A model generated the notes under the pieces. That model searched no databases, was not told the DNA's origin, and saw nothing but the letters and a program-made list of their open reading frames with translations. A stretch of 64,000 bases of DNA from Megaustenia siamemsis (Eukaryota; Mollusca; Gastropoda; Stylommatophora; Ariophantidae), in contig JAVIAB010000051.1 in NCBI GenBank assembly GCA_032433765.1, forward strand, positions 82,571,340 to 82,635,339. The letters are read 5' to 3'. Both the position numbers and the translations under genes were made by a program. Of the stretch, positions 33,815 to 45,724 are shown one piece after another; position 1 is the stretch's first letter, and each line of letters starts with the position of its first letter.

Positions 33815-34140
33815 GTTAGTCGAAGGCCCCAGTATCACTACAAACGAATTAAAATCTATAATTGTTCAAGCGCCCGTGCCAGTGGAATCATCCGAATTAA
33901 AACTTATCTCGTTGAAGAGTCGAAACAAAGACAGGCACTTCTAGAGCCCATGATGGCAGCTACAGCACACGCAGAAAGACATAAAGCCAAGCAGCACCGG
34001 AAGTGAACGCAACAGAACTGTCCTTCGTCATACGATATTCATCGTAAGCAATCGGAATATCGAATTACGATCCGGATTAAAAACACAGCTCACGGTGTGC
34101 ACAGAGCACTAAACTCAGTAGCTCCGGCAGCAAGCCGGAT
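33815..34140 (+). mobile_element. REP-430 copy, 3' truncated
   Basis: From GTTAGTCGAAGGCCCCAGTA to GGCAGCAAGCCGGATA. It is inverted relative to the copy at 32770-33215, 600 bp away. Confidence 0.88.
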
Positions 34141-34739
34141 ACACACTGGGATAACTAACAAATAAACACTGAGGGACTGATAAAGACTGGAGGACTAACA
34201 ATTCTGAGGAACTGACAAACAATGGGTAATTAACAGTGTTTCACATAAAATACATTAATTAAGTAATAAATTATGTTTATAGTGTCCCCTCCACTCCCCT
34301 CTTCAAAATCTATTGTTTATGAGATTTTTTTTTAATGAGTGATGCTAGATTGTTTGTATCTAGCGTGTTTATTGAAAAGATGCTATGTAATTGTTTTCTC
34401 GCGCGATTAAGCAAGGCTTCAGTCAATAAACAAAATACTATAATCTCCGGAGGTAGATTCATTAACCCTCCCAGTTGTGATGAGATGTTGCTGGGTCTTC
34501 TGAATTGCACTTCGTCGAAAAAAAAAAACCATGACTGCTCAGAAACGTTAGTGGACACTCCAACCCGTAAACTAACATAAACTATCCAATGTGCCAGCTA
34601 CTTGCTCCTTGCTACCAGCTTTACCGCAGCACTGCAATTAGTGGCTTATTTCTTAAAACGAACACCCCGAATTGGAGACTTGTGAAGAAAAAAAAACGAC
34701 AAGTTTGCTGTGTTCTCAGGAGAGAAGCAACAACAGCAG
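34141..34739. other. No supported feature
   Basis: Short tandem-like ACTGA/AACTGACAAAC traces at 34150-34220; no gene. Confidence 0.4.
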
Positions 34740-34905
34740 ACCTCGGCTCTCTTATCGAGGTAGAGTGGCTCTCTGAGAATATAGGATTTGGCTAGATACA
34801 ATGTGGATCCAGTGGAAAATCTTACACTTAATAGCAAAGAGCGTCAAATATGAATGGTCCAGAATGTCTGTCCTGTGTGCTGTCTTCGGCTCGAAAGTCC
34901 GATGT
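34740..34905 (+). mobile_element. Short element with LINE-F-type end
   Basis: ACTTAATAGCAAAGAGCGTC and GTGCTGTCTTCGGCTCGAAA resemble 36240-36355 and the end at 5470-5510. Confidence 0.5.
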
Positions 34906-35049
34906 AATAGTATTATACATGGTTATAGAGAAGAGCTCAGGGTAGAGATCCTGCATTTTGTTTGATTAAGGTATGTCGCATTGAAACACTAGTGGAGATT
35001 GTGCTAGCGGTGAACTCCACTTGTCTCTACCACGTAGAGTACGTATCAT

Positions 35050-35350
35050 CATTGTGAAAAAGCTTTTGGTAAAGGTAAAGTAAAGGTAAAGGTAAAGTAA
35101 AGGTAAAGTAAAGGTAAAGTACGAGACTTGAACCGGCGTCTTAGCACGCGAGTTTCCACCCATATGTGCTCGGTCGCCTATCCAGAAGGCGACATTCCTC
35201 ACCTTCCCAGGGTAATACCCTGGTACCCATTTCTGCCAACGGCTGGGTCGACCATAGGGGTATTTTTTTTCAACCACGAGTACAATTCACAATGCTCCCA
35301 GCGGGAATCGAACACGGGTTGTCCGAACGTCGGTAGTCCAGTCGGATAGC
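35050..35350 (-). mobile_element. SINE-2, tRNA-derived with GGTAAA-repeat tail
   Basis: The minus strand starts GCTATCCGACTGGACTACCG (A-box region) and has B box GTGTTCGATTCCCGC (35317-35303). The body ends in (AAAGTAAAGGT)n at 35068-35118. Only one copy in the window. Confidence 0.75.
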
Positions 35351-36239
35351 TTTTGTTGTTCGTTTTATCAACGTTACAGTGCTGGATGCGAATAAGAAGC
35401 TAGTCCCCACCAACTAATTTCTTTAGGTTGAAATAATCACAAATCTTTTCAGACCTAACGAGTGGCGCTGCTGTGGAAGTAAATAACTCACAGAATCTGG
35501 TTATTAAAGAAGAAAAATCTCCATACCGATAGCACAACTCTCCGCCACATCTTTCCCCGCTGAAGAAAATAACCGTAGTTACCTGTTCTTTAAAACGATG
35601 GTTTTGTTAAAATAAAAAGAAGTATTTAGTTAGAGATTATTTTTTAAGACGGTGTCTTCTCCAGCCGACATGTTTATGTACTCTATGTCCTTCCTTGCAC
35701 TCAGTGCTCCGTGACGTAAGCATGTATTGAATGAATTAGGAGACGGAGGTAATGCGCTAATTCACTGATCGCCAGCTTATACTGCCGATGACGTCAACCT
35801 AATCATGATCTGCAACGCCCTTCTATTTGTTATGTCTTGTAAGAAAATGTGGTTTTGACGACCATTTATTAGCCAAATTGAATGGAAATGCGCGGAGCTT
35901 AGAATTGTTCAGCCAATTACCAGAAAGCCGTTAAAATTTTTCAAACCCAACAAATGAGGGAAATTATGTGGATATTTACATGCAAGGAAAATACTGGGAA
36001 AGGGGGAGACGGGGAAGAGTTTACGTGGTTTACAATTTACATAAATATACGGCACCATGTAGCTGAGAGAGTCGTGTAACAAGATTTCCGTGCGATATTT
36101 TTTAAAAAGAAGAAATATACAAAAACGAGCACAAAAATAGTCATTGATTTCCAAGAGATTTAGAATGTAACTTTATTGGAATATTCTTACACATTGGTGA
36201 CTGCAATTGCATCAACTCATAAAGTATAGAGACGTGTAG
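35351..36239. other. No supported feature
   Basis: No gene, repeat or RNA recognised. Confidence 0.4.
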
Positions 36240-36355
36240 GGAGATACATTGCGTGCCCTATGTAAAGTCTGACACTTAATAGCAAATATCGTTGGATATG
36301 AAGCGTTCAGAATTTCTGTCCTGTTATCAGATCGAAAGGACAATAGGTAGATAGA
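36240..36355 (+). mobile_element. Short element with LINE-F-type end
   Basis: Contains GACACTTAATAGCAAATATC and ends GATCGAAAGGACAATAGGTA, shared with 34740-34905 and 5240-5525. Confidence 0.5.
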
Positions 36356-36454
36356 CATTCATTCCTTCATTCAGACAGACAGGACAGTTTTTTTTAAAAA
36401 TCGTTTTACAATTCTGCCGAGGCAGTGGCAATATTGGCCTACTCTTTTAAATCT

Positions 36455-36690
36455 GGAATCAATGGTTCTTTAACGTGTGTAACGTTCACACATGATCTCC
36501 TATTTTTTTTTTTGGCCGTTATTCGAAAGGGTTAAAATTTGAGTCTTGTTCCATAAAGATCTAGAGGAAGCTAAAGACATGAAGAAACCACAGGTTATGA
36601 CAAGAAAAATGTACACCGCTTGTGGCAGAATTTGAACCCTGGACCTTCTTGTTGGGAGACTGACATCTTACTTCCAGACCACGGTTTGTC
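36455..36690 (-). mobile_element. SINE-3, near-complete single copy
   Basis: Minus strand: head GTGGTCTGGAAGTAAGATGT, B box GGGTTCAAATTC (36636-36625), the phrase TGTGGTTTCTTCATGTCTTT, and a 3' region with ACACGTTAAAGAACC. The same phrases occur at 50250-50480 and around the minisatellite at 53680-54720. Confidence 0.8.
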
Positions 36691-36807
36691 TTGTTGGAAT
36701 TGTATTAAACAGTTTTATCTTCATATTCAGCTATTTCAAAACTTAATATATTTTATTCTCTGCCTACCAGATTCTTACCACTTTTATATAAATCCACACA
36801 TGAAAAA

Positions 36808-37070
36808 GGGAGCCGCGATAGCTCAGTGGTTAGTGAACTGGCCTACAAAGGACAAGGGGTAGGGTTCGATCCCAACCGACGGCTTCCAGGTTCACCCAGC
36901 CTTAAATGGGTACCGGATTTTTTTCTGGAAAAGTGAAGCGGCACGGGCTAAAATACATAAGCCATTACCCTAAAAATCATGTGCCGAAGGTCTGTAAAAT
37001 TTATAGTCACTAACACCATATTCCCTATACGACACTTGGCGTGACTGAGGTACTTTACTTTTTTTATCTT
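36808..37070 (+). mobile_element. SINE-1, complete copy with target duplication
   Basis: A box TAGCTCAGTGG (36819-36829), B box GGTTCGATCC (36863-36872), 3' end near TACTTTACTTTTTTTATCTT. Flanked by ACACATGAAAA at 36796-36806 and 37071-37081, an 11-bp target site duplication as expected for LINE-mediated insertion. Confidence 0.95.
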
Positions 37071-37230
37071 ACACATGAAAAGCTTCGATTTCTTATTTTG
37101 AATTCATGTTAGTTTAGTGTCTATGTTTTTGTACTATACATGAATGTTACTGTTATTAGTTGCGATGTGGGTATATCTTGTTATGGAAAATGTTCTTTTT
37201 TTTTTTTTTTGTCATTCCTTTTCATATATT

Positions 37231-37772
37231 ATAACTGAAATGAAAAAAAAATAGGAATGGCAAAAAGTAATTGTAATGTCATGAAAAATATACTAACATT
37301 AAAACAAATAACACCAGCGCTAAAAATAAGAGTAGAAAAATGTTATATCTTCTCAACACTTCTATATGGTGCAGAAACATGGACATTATACAAGAAAACA
37401 GAACAGAAAGTTGGAGCCTTTGCAATGTAGATATATAGAAGACTAGGTAGAATAGGATGGAAAGAAAAGAAAATAAACGACGAAGTTTAAAAACAACTAA
37501 AAACGAAAAGAGAACTATTATATACAATTAAAACAAGACAAATGAGATTTTTGGGCCATGTTAAAAGACACAACAGCCTACTAAAAGCAATCTTGGCGGG
37601 GAAAATACAAGGTAAAAGAGGCAGAGGCAGACCAAGACTAAAATGGACGAGTAACATCAAAAGATGGACAAGTCAGCCTATGACAACGTGCGCCACCAGA
37701 GCAAGAGACAGAGCAGAATGGCGCTCCATGGTAGCCAATCTTCGTTGCGCAGATGGCACTCGGTGATGATGA
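37231..37772 (+). mobile_element. LINE-A, 5'-truncated with 10-bp target duplication
   Basis: Runs from AATAGGAATGGCAAAAAGTA to the end CGGTGATGATGA. The C-terminal frame at 37542-37766 reads MRFLGHVKRHNSLLKAILAG and RDRAEWRSMVANLRCADGTR*. Flanks TTCATATATT at 37221-37230 and 37773-37782. Confidence 0.92.
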
Positions 37773-37782
37773 TTCATATATT

Positions 37783-39239
37783 TATTTCTCATTCGTATTT
37801 TCCCATCACTCGTGTGTGTTATTCGAACTAAATTGATGATGACTTTTAGGTTCTGTCCGTTATCTGTGTTTATAATCTTAGTTTTAGTATTTTTAATATT
37901 TATATCTTCTTCTTCTTCCTTTATCAAACGTTCTCTACTCTTCTTTATCGTCTGCCCTTACTAAAATGAACTTCGACGACTGTTCCAACCTGACAACAGA
38001 AACATTCAGCAAGAATTGTGGGACAATACAAAGACCTGACCCAGAATTGCAAACGTCGTACTTGCGTCGAGGAACAAAAAACATAACATGACCAAAGACG
38101 TATCGAACGGGAAGAGAGCGTCGTTGCCCCCACACCCCAAGCAAATGATTAATACGTCACCTATATTTTACGTATTGTTCAATTTCTGGAGTCTCACTTG
38201 TTGAAAAGATTGGATTTCGTCCTCTTTTTCTTTCAAATCTTTCTTTACTCATTTGCCTTCCAACGTTGAAGGGGAGAGATATAAATTGCGGTATTTTGTT
38301 CTAGTGTTTTCCTCAGCTACTGTTGTGTTTCTTATTGTTTCTAATATTCCATCAAGTTGTGTTTCATATTGTTTCTAATATTCCATCAAGTTTTATCACA
38401 TCGTTTAGGTTCGTCGTGTTGTTTTTATGTCTTTGGTCTTTATGTTTTAGCACGTGACCGAATCATTTTATCTGTTGTTTCTTAATGTATTCTATGGAGG
38501 AAATTAGGGTCCATGTTGCACGTTGGGGCGGAGATTGTGTTTACGCGTTTTAATTTTAGTTTTATTTCCTTGTTGGACAACAATGGTAATTATTGTCCGA
38601 TGATTTGACTAGTTTTGTTGCAACTTGAGTCTATTTCTGCTGTTTGTGAATTGTCGTTTCTCTTGACTAGACTTCTTAGATATTAAAGCTCTTTAACTTA
38701 TTTTAATTGTCTGCAATATGTCGTTATGTTGATGTTATGTTTCACTTTTGCGATATTCATGACTTATGTTTTGTTGGTGTTGATTTTCATGCTATATTGA
38801 GTTCCCGTGCTACTAAGTCTATTTAATGTTCTTGTAGGTCTTCTATTTTTCCATGTATTAGTGACTGATCGTCTGCAGATATAGCTCATTAATCTCCCTT
38901 GTCTCCGACAGGTTAGCTAACTTACAAATGTTGTAGATAATAAACAAACATGAGCGAGAGTACGTACCCATGTCTTACTCCTATTCTAACTTCAAAGGAG
39001 TGTGTGTAGCCTGCTGTTGGTCTGATTATGCAGCAACTGTTGATGTAGAGACGTTTAATTAACTTGGTTAGCTATTGGCTCATTCCGTTGGTTGTTAATT
39101 TCTTTCATCGTTGTTCTATTTATTCGGCGAATTCTTATTCTTGGAAAAATAATGATAATTATTGAAGGATTGATAACACTGACACTATGCTCAGTGTAGT
39201 GGTAACGCAGTGACAGGTTATGGCTTTTAATTAATGCAT
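37783..39239. other. No clear gene; possibly decayed LINE RT, minus strand
   Basis: 38640-38990 contains phrases that complement RT-like text (for example near CTTGTAGGTCTTCTATTTTT), but stops are dense. I leave it unassigned. Confidence 0.3.
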
Positions 39240-39735
39240 TCAACTGGTTAGAGTCACAAGACTACACCAACGACTCGATGAGAATGGTAAGAAAAGTAGA
39301 GGCGGGCTCTGTAGGCAGGCAAAATGTGTAGAGTCATTACAGAAGTCAAAATTACTTAGTCAGTTTTGTCTACGTCTCAGGGCATGCGGGAGTACGGGGA
39401 AATGAAAGAGTGGATAGATTTGCTAGCTGCGCTGTCGTTGAAAACGGTCAACAAATGGATCGGACGGACATCATCAACGCCCTCCGAGATGTGGGAAGGA
39501 CACAGAACTTCGACAAACATAAGTCCACGTCACTCGTTCAGATGAAAGAGATGGGAGTTAAGATGGGCACCGCCAGAAACGAGAAACTTGGTGGGCGTAT
39601 AAAAAGGCTTATCAACCAACACAGAACTGGAGTCGTCAGTCGCTGGACACAGCGAGATTGGCTGAGGAAGTGATCTGAGCACCTATGGACATGTTCGGAG
39701 TGCAATGATGATGACCTGAAAATAACTCAATAATG
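39240..39735 (+). mobile_element. LINE-G 3' part with RNase H C-terminal segment
   Basis: FVYVSGHAGVRGNERVDRFA (39365-39425) is the final conserved block of the RNase H domain in LINEs, followed by a C-terminal region open to 39673 (QHRTGVVSRWTQRDWLRK*). The 3' end CTGAGCACCTATGGACATGT is shared with 10980-11345. Confidence 0.88.
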
Positions 39736-39934
39736 CATACAATAAAAAAAAATAATAAAAACTGTAATCTAACCAGTAATGGAAGTGAAGTTAATCTGAA
39801 TGGCTAGCACTGAGTTTTAATTATTTCAGCCATCAACTTCCACAAAAGGTGACTGTTGCACAAAATTAAAAAATAAAACCCCACATTCATTATTTTTACA
39901 ATTCGGGTTGCCAAACAAAATACAATAGGCTAAT

Positions 39935-40330
39935 GGAAACCCTCATAATGGTAATAACAAAAATTATAGTCATGAAGATACAGACTTTCATAAAAAACAT
40001 GCTTGCGCAAAACAGAAGCATGGAAATGACAGGACAAAATACTAGCTTAGAACTATGGGAAAATATAAGTCAAATACCAGAAGAGAAAGTGATAAGACAA
40101 GGACGATGGCATGGAATGGCCACACACAGTGGAAACCAATTGAGATTTGTACACGTCACAAACCTTTTTGAAATCCCCAGGGTAAGAGACAAAATAAAAG
40201 ACGAAAGTATGCTTGCAGAAGGCAGATGGAAGCAGAGATGAAGAAGATGGAGAAGACATGGAACTTAAAAGAATGACAAGAAACAGGACAGTTTGGAAAG
40301 TGGTTCTGAAGACAATGCTTTACAGGCAGT
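39935..40330 (+). mobile_element. LINE-C C-terminal fragment
   Basis: TKIIVMKIQTFIKNMLAQNR, then MGKTW-like and degraded RTVWKVVL phrases parallel 13189-13708. It runs directly into the 55-bp minisatellite. Confidence 0.8.
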
Positions 40331-40866
40331 TAACAGGGAGAAAATGAATTGCAACTCCCATTTCTTTCTCAACTTTACAGGCAGTTAACAGGTAGAAAAT
40401 GAATTGCAACTCCCATTTCTTTCTCAACTTTACAGGCAGTTAACAGGGAGAAAATGAATTGCAACTCCCATTTCTTTCTCAACTTTACAGGCAGTTAACA
40501 GGGAGAAAATGAATTGCAACTCCCATTTCTTTCTCAACTTTACAGGCAGTTAACAGGGAGAAAATGAATTGCAACTCCCATTTCTTTCTCAACTTTACAG
40601 GCAGTTAACAGGGAGAAAATGAATTGCAACTCCCATTTCTTTCTCAACTTTACAGGCAGTTAACAGGTAGAAAATGAATTGCAACTCCCATTTCTTTCTC
40701 AACTTTACAGGCAGTTAACAGGTAGAAAATGAATTGCAACTCCCATTTCTTTCTCAACTTTACAGGCAGTTAACAGGGAGAAAATTAATTGCAACTCCCA
40801 TTTCTTTCTCAACTTTACAGGCAGTTAACAGGGAGAAAATGAATTGCAACTCCCATTTCTTTCTCA
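40316..40866. repeat. 55-bp minisatellite, about ten copies
   Basis: GCAGTTAACAGGGAGAAAAT recurs every 55 bp from 40326. Copies differ mainly by one base (AACAGGGAG versus AACAGGTAG), so the array is young or homogenised. Confidence 0.97.
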
Positions 40867-41925
40867 TTCCAGCACCGAAAACTGTAATTTAACCAAAACT
40901 ATGTTTCCTGCGATTTTTCTGTCTTTTTTCTTTAAAATTTGTTCTACATTTGAAAATGTCTGCACGTACACAATCAATCTTAAACGGCGATTTCTGGTGC
41001 TCTGAACACGACGTAGTTCTTGAAACAAGCGCAAGCGGTAGCCATTTAAAAAGAAAAAAAGAAACCATGTCTCAGAAGAATTAAGTCTTGGAACTATTCC
41101 AAAGTAAACAAAGCTGGATAGACTGGCTGTAAACAACAGAGCCTGCTGGCAAATCTCGACATTTAGCAGAAAAATACGATGGAAGGAAACCCACAAAGGT
41201 CAGCGTGTCTCATTCACAGACAAAACACCGCCGATTTTAAAAAAATGTGTATATTAAAATAAAAATATATAAAAAAAACTGGAACACAGGGTAAATGCGT
41301 TCCATGAATTACATTAAAATGTTGGACGAAATAAACGTTGGGGTTTTAGAAATTTGGGAGTTATTTTTTTCTCGACTTAGATTACCTGAAACGATTTAAT
41401 TTACTCTGGTTACGTTTACTTCTTAGCTGCCACTGTTAGAGTCTGGGTATTTCGTTGATGAAATCTATCAATCTATGACATAGTTAAATATATAACATCC
41501 ATTTAATATGTTACCATTCTCCAAAACAGGACAAAGCAGATTTGAATCATAGTAGAGTACAGACAAATATTTGTTCTTTTTTCCAAATTTAATTTTTTTT
41601 TTTTCGGTGTGGAAAAAAAGATGGGCGGGGTAGAGAGGGGCAGGAGTGAAATAAAAAATTAACCTGAATACTTTGTGCCAACTGCACTGGGCAAGCGACC
41701 TTCATTGTCCTGACGTACTGTTTTCCCGGAAAAACTCAGGAATGAAATAAATTCCGTAAAGATTGTGTTTTTTTTTTAATCCGTTATTTTACAATATTAT
41801 TTTTTTAAATATTTTCTTTGTATTCTTTGATTTTCCTCAGTAGCAGTGAAGAAAAATTAATCATCATCGTCTAGTTGCATGCATTTAGCAGAACATGGCT
41901 CTCATAACGAAAATATCTGTCTTTC
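40867..41925. other. No recognised feature
   Basis: A minus frame at 41196-40864 is open for 110 codons but has no recognisable domain and begins in the array flank. Confidence 0.4.
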
Positions 41926-41927
41926 TC

Positions 41928-42062
41928 TCACTCTCTCTCTCTCTCTCTCTCTCTTTAACCATTTCTCGTGCTTCCTCCTTTGCTAAGTTCAAGGTCTCTG
42001 TGATGTCTTTAACCATTTCTCGTGCTTCCTCCTTTGGTAAGTTCAAGGTCTCTGTGATGACT
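41928..42062. repeat. (CT)n tract followed by a 54-bp direct duplication
   Basis: A CTCT run at 41928-41955, then TTTAACCATTTCTCGTGCTT at 41955 repeats at 42009, giving two tandem 54-bp copies with a single base difference plus a third partial one at 42062. Confidence 0.9.
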
Positions 42063-42234
42063 TTAACCACCTTCTTCTCGGTCCTGTACCTGCCTCGTTC
42101 TTCCGGAATCACGCCATCCATTATTGTTCTTTCCAGATCCCTGTATTTTTCATCTCTTGTCGCGACCAACAATATTAAACTTTTGTCTGTAAAATGTAGT
42201 TTATAAGCAAGCTCTCGTTACTGTTCAGATAGTT

Positions 42235-42672
42235 GTAGTTAGTCGAAGGCCCCGGTGTCACTAAAAACGAATTAATATCCTTATTTGCTGACCGCTCGTA
42301 CCAGTAGAATCATCCGAGTTAATATCTCATCTCATTGATTAATGAGACAATTGAACAAAGAAAGGCAGCTGCAGTCCCCATCATAGCAGGTACAGGACAC
42401 GCCAAAAGATATAAGGCGAAGCAGCACCCAAAAATGAACGCAACCGAACTGCCCTCCGTCATACAATATCATCAATCATCGTAAGCAATCGAAATATCGA
42501 AATACGATTCGGATGAAAAACACAGCTCACGGTGTGCACAAAGCACTAAACTCAGTAGCTCCTGCAGCAAGACGTGCTTAGAATATGAAGAAACTACAAC
42601 AAGGAACACTTTTCAGACAGAGCCTAAACAGATTCTGCCGTCCATCCGCCATATTGACTGGAAGTCCTCTGT
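42235..42672 (+). mobile_element. REP-430 copy, near full length
   Basis: From AGTTAGTCGAAGGCCCCGGT to CGCCATATTGACTGGAAGTC. Same internal order as the other copies. Confidence 0.88.
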
Positions 42673-43834
42673 TCAGGTAGTTCAATATGGAAAAGCAGGA
42701 ATGCATAATTTATCTATAATTATTTATGTATATATTGTTCTTTAGCGTCAACAAAAGGCAGACATGCTGGACGATTCTTTGTTGTTATCATTGAGGTGTC
42801 GTCAGACTTCATATTTCTGATTGTAATTTCTCACTTTGTTTTTCCAACTCGATCAATGCAGCTCTCGAAATATTCGAAGTGATTTACTTCTTCCACTTAT
42901 TAACCTGACAATTTACACATTTATGGCAACATTTAACATGAGCACACTTTCTGTCTTCGTTCGTTCGTTCGCTTTCGTCAGCTTTTGACCTCTGACGAAG
43001 TCCCACCCACTCAATTTTGTGGGACTGAATTTTGCGTGTAAAGTCTGTTTTATCCCATTACAGGATGCCCCTCGCCATGCAGGCAGATTTACTCCGACTT
43101 CAGAGGTAATTTTCTGTCTTAACTGATTTGTCTATTAATGGCATTTTATTAGAATAATGTCTTTGATATAATGATTAATGCCATATAAGGTTTCAATAAA
43201 AGCCCTTTAGATATATTTTAGATCATAGGCCGCAGAGGTTTCCCCATCAATTCCTATTCTTTGAGATTTTCTCTCCTTCTCTTCTGCCTAGGTTAATTTC
43301 CTGGAGGGCTTTCAAAGCTTATCTTCACCTCCATGTATTCCTACACCTTACTGGCATTCTCTTTTTCTGTCGTTTCCAAGACAGTAACTGTCTTGCTATG
43401 CTGACATCAGGTTTTATTAGTCGTGTGTGTCCAATCTATCTCCATGTTCTATACATAACCTGTTTTCTCGATTGCCTCTTGTTTTGTTCATTCATAAAAA
43501 ATTATGTACAAATCATGTTCCTAAAATGTAGAAATGAGTCAGAAGTGATCAACAATGTCTGGGGCACTTACTAACTATTTCTTTATTTCTTTGTGTCGCC
43601 TTCCTCTTCTGGTGCGTTCATTTGTCGGTTAATTCTTTTCGTTGCCTTTTTTATTATGTGGACGAATGACGTAGACTAGTGTTTCTCATTCGGAGGCCAC
43701 ATAATTTTCGGGAGGGGGGGGGGAATAGAGTAAGTGGAGGGCAACGTCACGAGACTTGGTTTTAAACTTATTCATTTTAAAGCGTAAAATGATATTTTTG
43801 TCTTTCCAAGTAGATTTTAGGCTTGTGTAGCTTT
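42673..43834. other. No clear gene; possible decayed LINE-F, minus
   Basis: 42800-42910 resembles the complement of the LINE-F GSHIDREGD segment (TTTTTCCAACTCGATCAATG). The remainder is unassigned. Confidence 0.35.
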
Positions 43835-43976
43835 CTGTAGTTTGCTCTGTTCTTTCTGTAGTTTGCTCTGTTCTTTCTGTAGTTTGCTCTGTTCTTTCTG
43901 TAGTTTGCTCTGTTCTTTCTGTAGTTTGCTCTGTTCTTTCTGTAGTTTGCTCTGTTCTTTCTGTAGTTTGCTTTTT
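43835..43976. repeat. 21-bp minisatellite, about seven copies
   Basis: TTCTTTCTGTAGTTTGCTCT plus one base, near-perfect. On the minus strand it reads NYRKNRA or TTERTEQ repeats, but no gene context supports translation. Confidence 0.95.
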
Positions 43977-44179
43977 CAGAATGGTGATAATACCCATATT
44001 TTTTTTTTTTAGCCATAGGCACATTTGGGAGCAATATGGTCAGCATTACACCAGCGTGCGTCTTTTCTCACAGAAAGAAAATTAGGCAACGCATTAAAGA
44101 GTGAGTAAAAGGTGTTAATCCCACCTGATGCCCTCAGTAGGGGAGAAATAATAATAATAAAAAAGGAAGAAACAATTGC

Positions 44180-44368
44180 ATGGCTATAGCTTTACGTAAG
44201 TAATGGACAACACAAATCGAACGAAGTTACGGCTCAACAGGCCTTCAGCAGGAACATGAAACAACGCATACACAGATATGTAAGTAAATAAATATAACAC
44301 TACATATTTAACTAATAATGAGATATCTAAAACAAAAAAATATATTGAACTACTATGAAAATACAAAA
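44180..44368. repeat. Left copy of a ~185-bp duplication flanking a SINE-1
   Basis: From TAGCTTTACGTAAGTAATGG to TATTGAACTACTATGAAAAT; repeated at 44627-44812 with roughly 10 percent difference by eye. Confidence 0.85.
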
Positions 44369-44622
44369 ATGAGCTGCGATAGTTCAGTGGTTAGTGAACT
44401 GGAGTACAATGGACAAGAGGTTGGGTTCGATCCCAACCGACGGCTTCAGATTCACCCATCCTTAAATGGGTACCGAATTTTTTTTCTGGGAAAGTAAAGC
44501 GGTATGGGCGTGATAATGACCACATTACACCAAAAATCATGTGCTGAAGGTCTGTAAAAATTATGGTCACTGGCACCATATTCCCTATTCGCCCTTGATG
44601 TGACGGGGCTACTTTTTACGTT
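44369..44622 (+). mobile_element. SINE-1 copy
   Basis: A box TAGTTCAGTGG (44380-44390) and B box GGTTCGATCC (44424-44433); ends near GGGGCTACTTTTTACG. Confidence 0.9.
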
Positions 44623-44626
44623 TATA

Positions 44627-44812
44627 ACTTTACGTAAGTAATGGACAACACAAATGGAACAACGTTACGCATCAACAGGCCTTCAGCCGGAATAATAAAC
44701 AACGCAGACACAGATATGTAAGTAAATAAAATTAACACTACATAGCTAACTAATAATGAAATATCTAATATATATATATATTGAACTGCTATGGAAATAA
44801 AAATGTCTTCCC
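44627..44812. repeat. Right copy of the ~185-bp duplication
   Basis: ACTTTACGTAAGTAATGGAC to GAACTGCTATGGAAATAAAA. Includes a TATATATATA expansion at 44768 absent from the left copy. Confidence 0.85.
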
Positions 44813-45029
44813 TGCCGTGATGCTATGGCCAGGTCGGAAAATGAATGGGACGCGCTCGTGTTTGGTGTGCCTGGCCAGCCAGACAATGGAGCCCAAACGA
44901 AGTTGGAAGTGTGCTAAAGTTACATGGAAAGGGGGGTTATGTTATAGGTTCCCTCAACCATAATGCCACCGGCAATGCCAATACGTACCTTCACATACAC
45001 AACTTTGCTAGAAGACACATAACTGCATA

Positions 45030-45470
45030 CATTTGGTTATGGAAGGTCCCGGTATCACTGCAAACGAATTAAAATCCATAACTGCTCAACCGCCCGTGCC
45101 AGTGGAATCATCCGAATTACTAACTCCTCTCACAAACAAAGAAAGGTAGCTGTAGTCCCTGTCATAGCAGTCTCAGCACACGCCAAAAGACATAAGGCGA
45201 AACCGCACAGAAAGTGAACACAGCCAGCTGTTCCCTGCCATACGATGACATCATTCGTCGTAAACGATTGGAATATCAAAGCATGATCAAAACGGATGAA
45301 ACACGCAGCACACGGTGTGCACAGAGCACCTAACTCAGTAACTCCTGCAACAAGCCAGACTTGGAATATGAGGAAACTGCAACAAGGAACACTTTCATAC
45401 ATAGCCTTCAATGGTTCCTGCCATCTATTCACCATATTGACCGGAAGTTCACGTCCTCCTGAAAATGATG
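45030..45470 (+). mobile_element. REP-430 copy, near full length
   Basis: GGTTATGGAAGGTCCCGGTA to CCGGAAGTTCACGTCCTCCT. Closest relative is 24120-24565. Confidence 0.9.
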
Positions 45471-45724
45471 ATATACATATATGTATACATACATATGGCT
45501 ACATCTATACGTATGTGTATATGTATGAAAGTACGCATACACATATACATGCACATATATATCTAGAAGTGTCCACATCTAGGCCCGTGTGCTTACAAAA
45601 AGCATAGAGAATAGACCAGAAGAATAGAGAGTACCCGAAAGGAGGAAAGATGTGAGATGTCTCAAAGAGGGGTTCACTCTTTCTCTTTCTCTTTCTCACT
45701 TGTACCTAAAAGGTATCGTGGTTA

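Noticed and set aside
40316..40866. CRISPR-like array of regular 55-bp spacing
   Set aside because: Whole units are identical with no unique spacers, and the genome is animal. It is a minisatellite.
40864..41196. 110-codon minus frame as a gene
   Set aside because: No recognisable motif, no splice support, AT-rich and next to a repeat array.
43686..44046. Repeat peptide NYRKNRA / TTERTEQ as a protein
   Set aside because: 21-bp minisatellite; two overlapping minus frames are open because the unit lacks stops. No flanking coding sequence.
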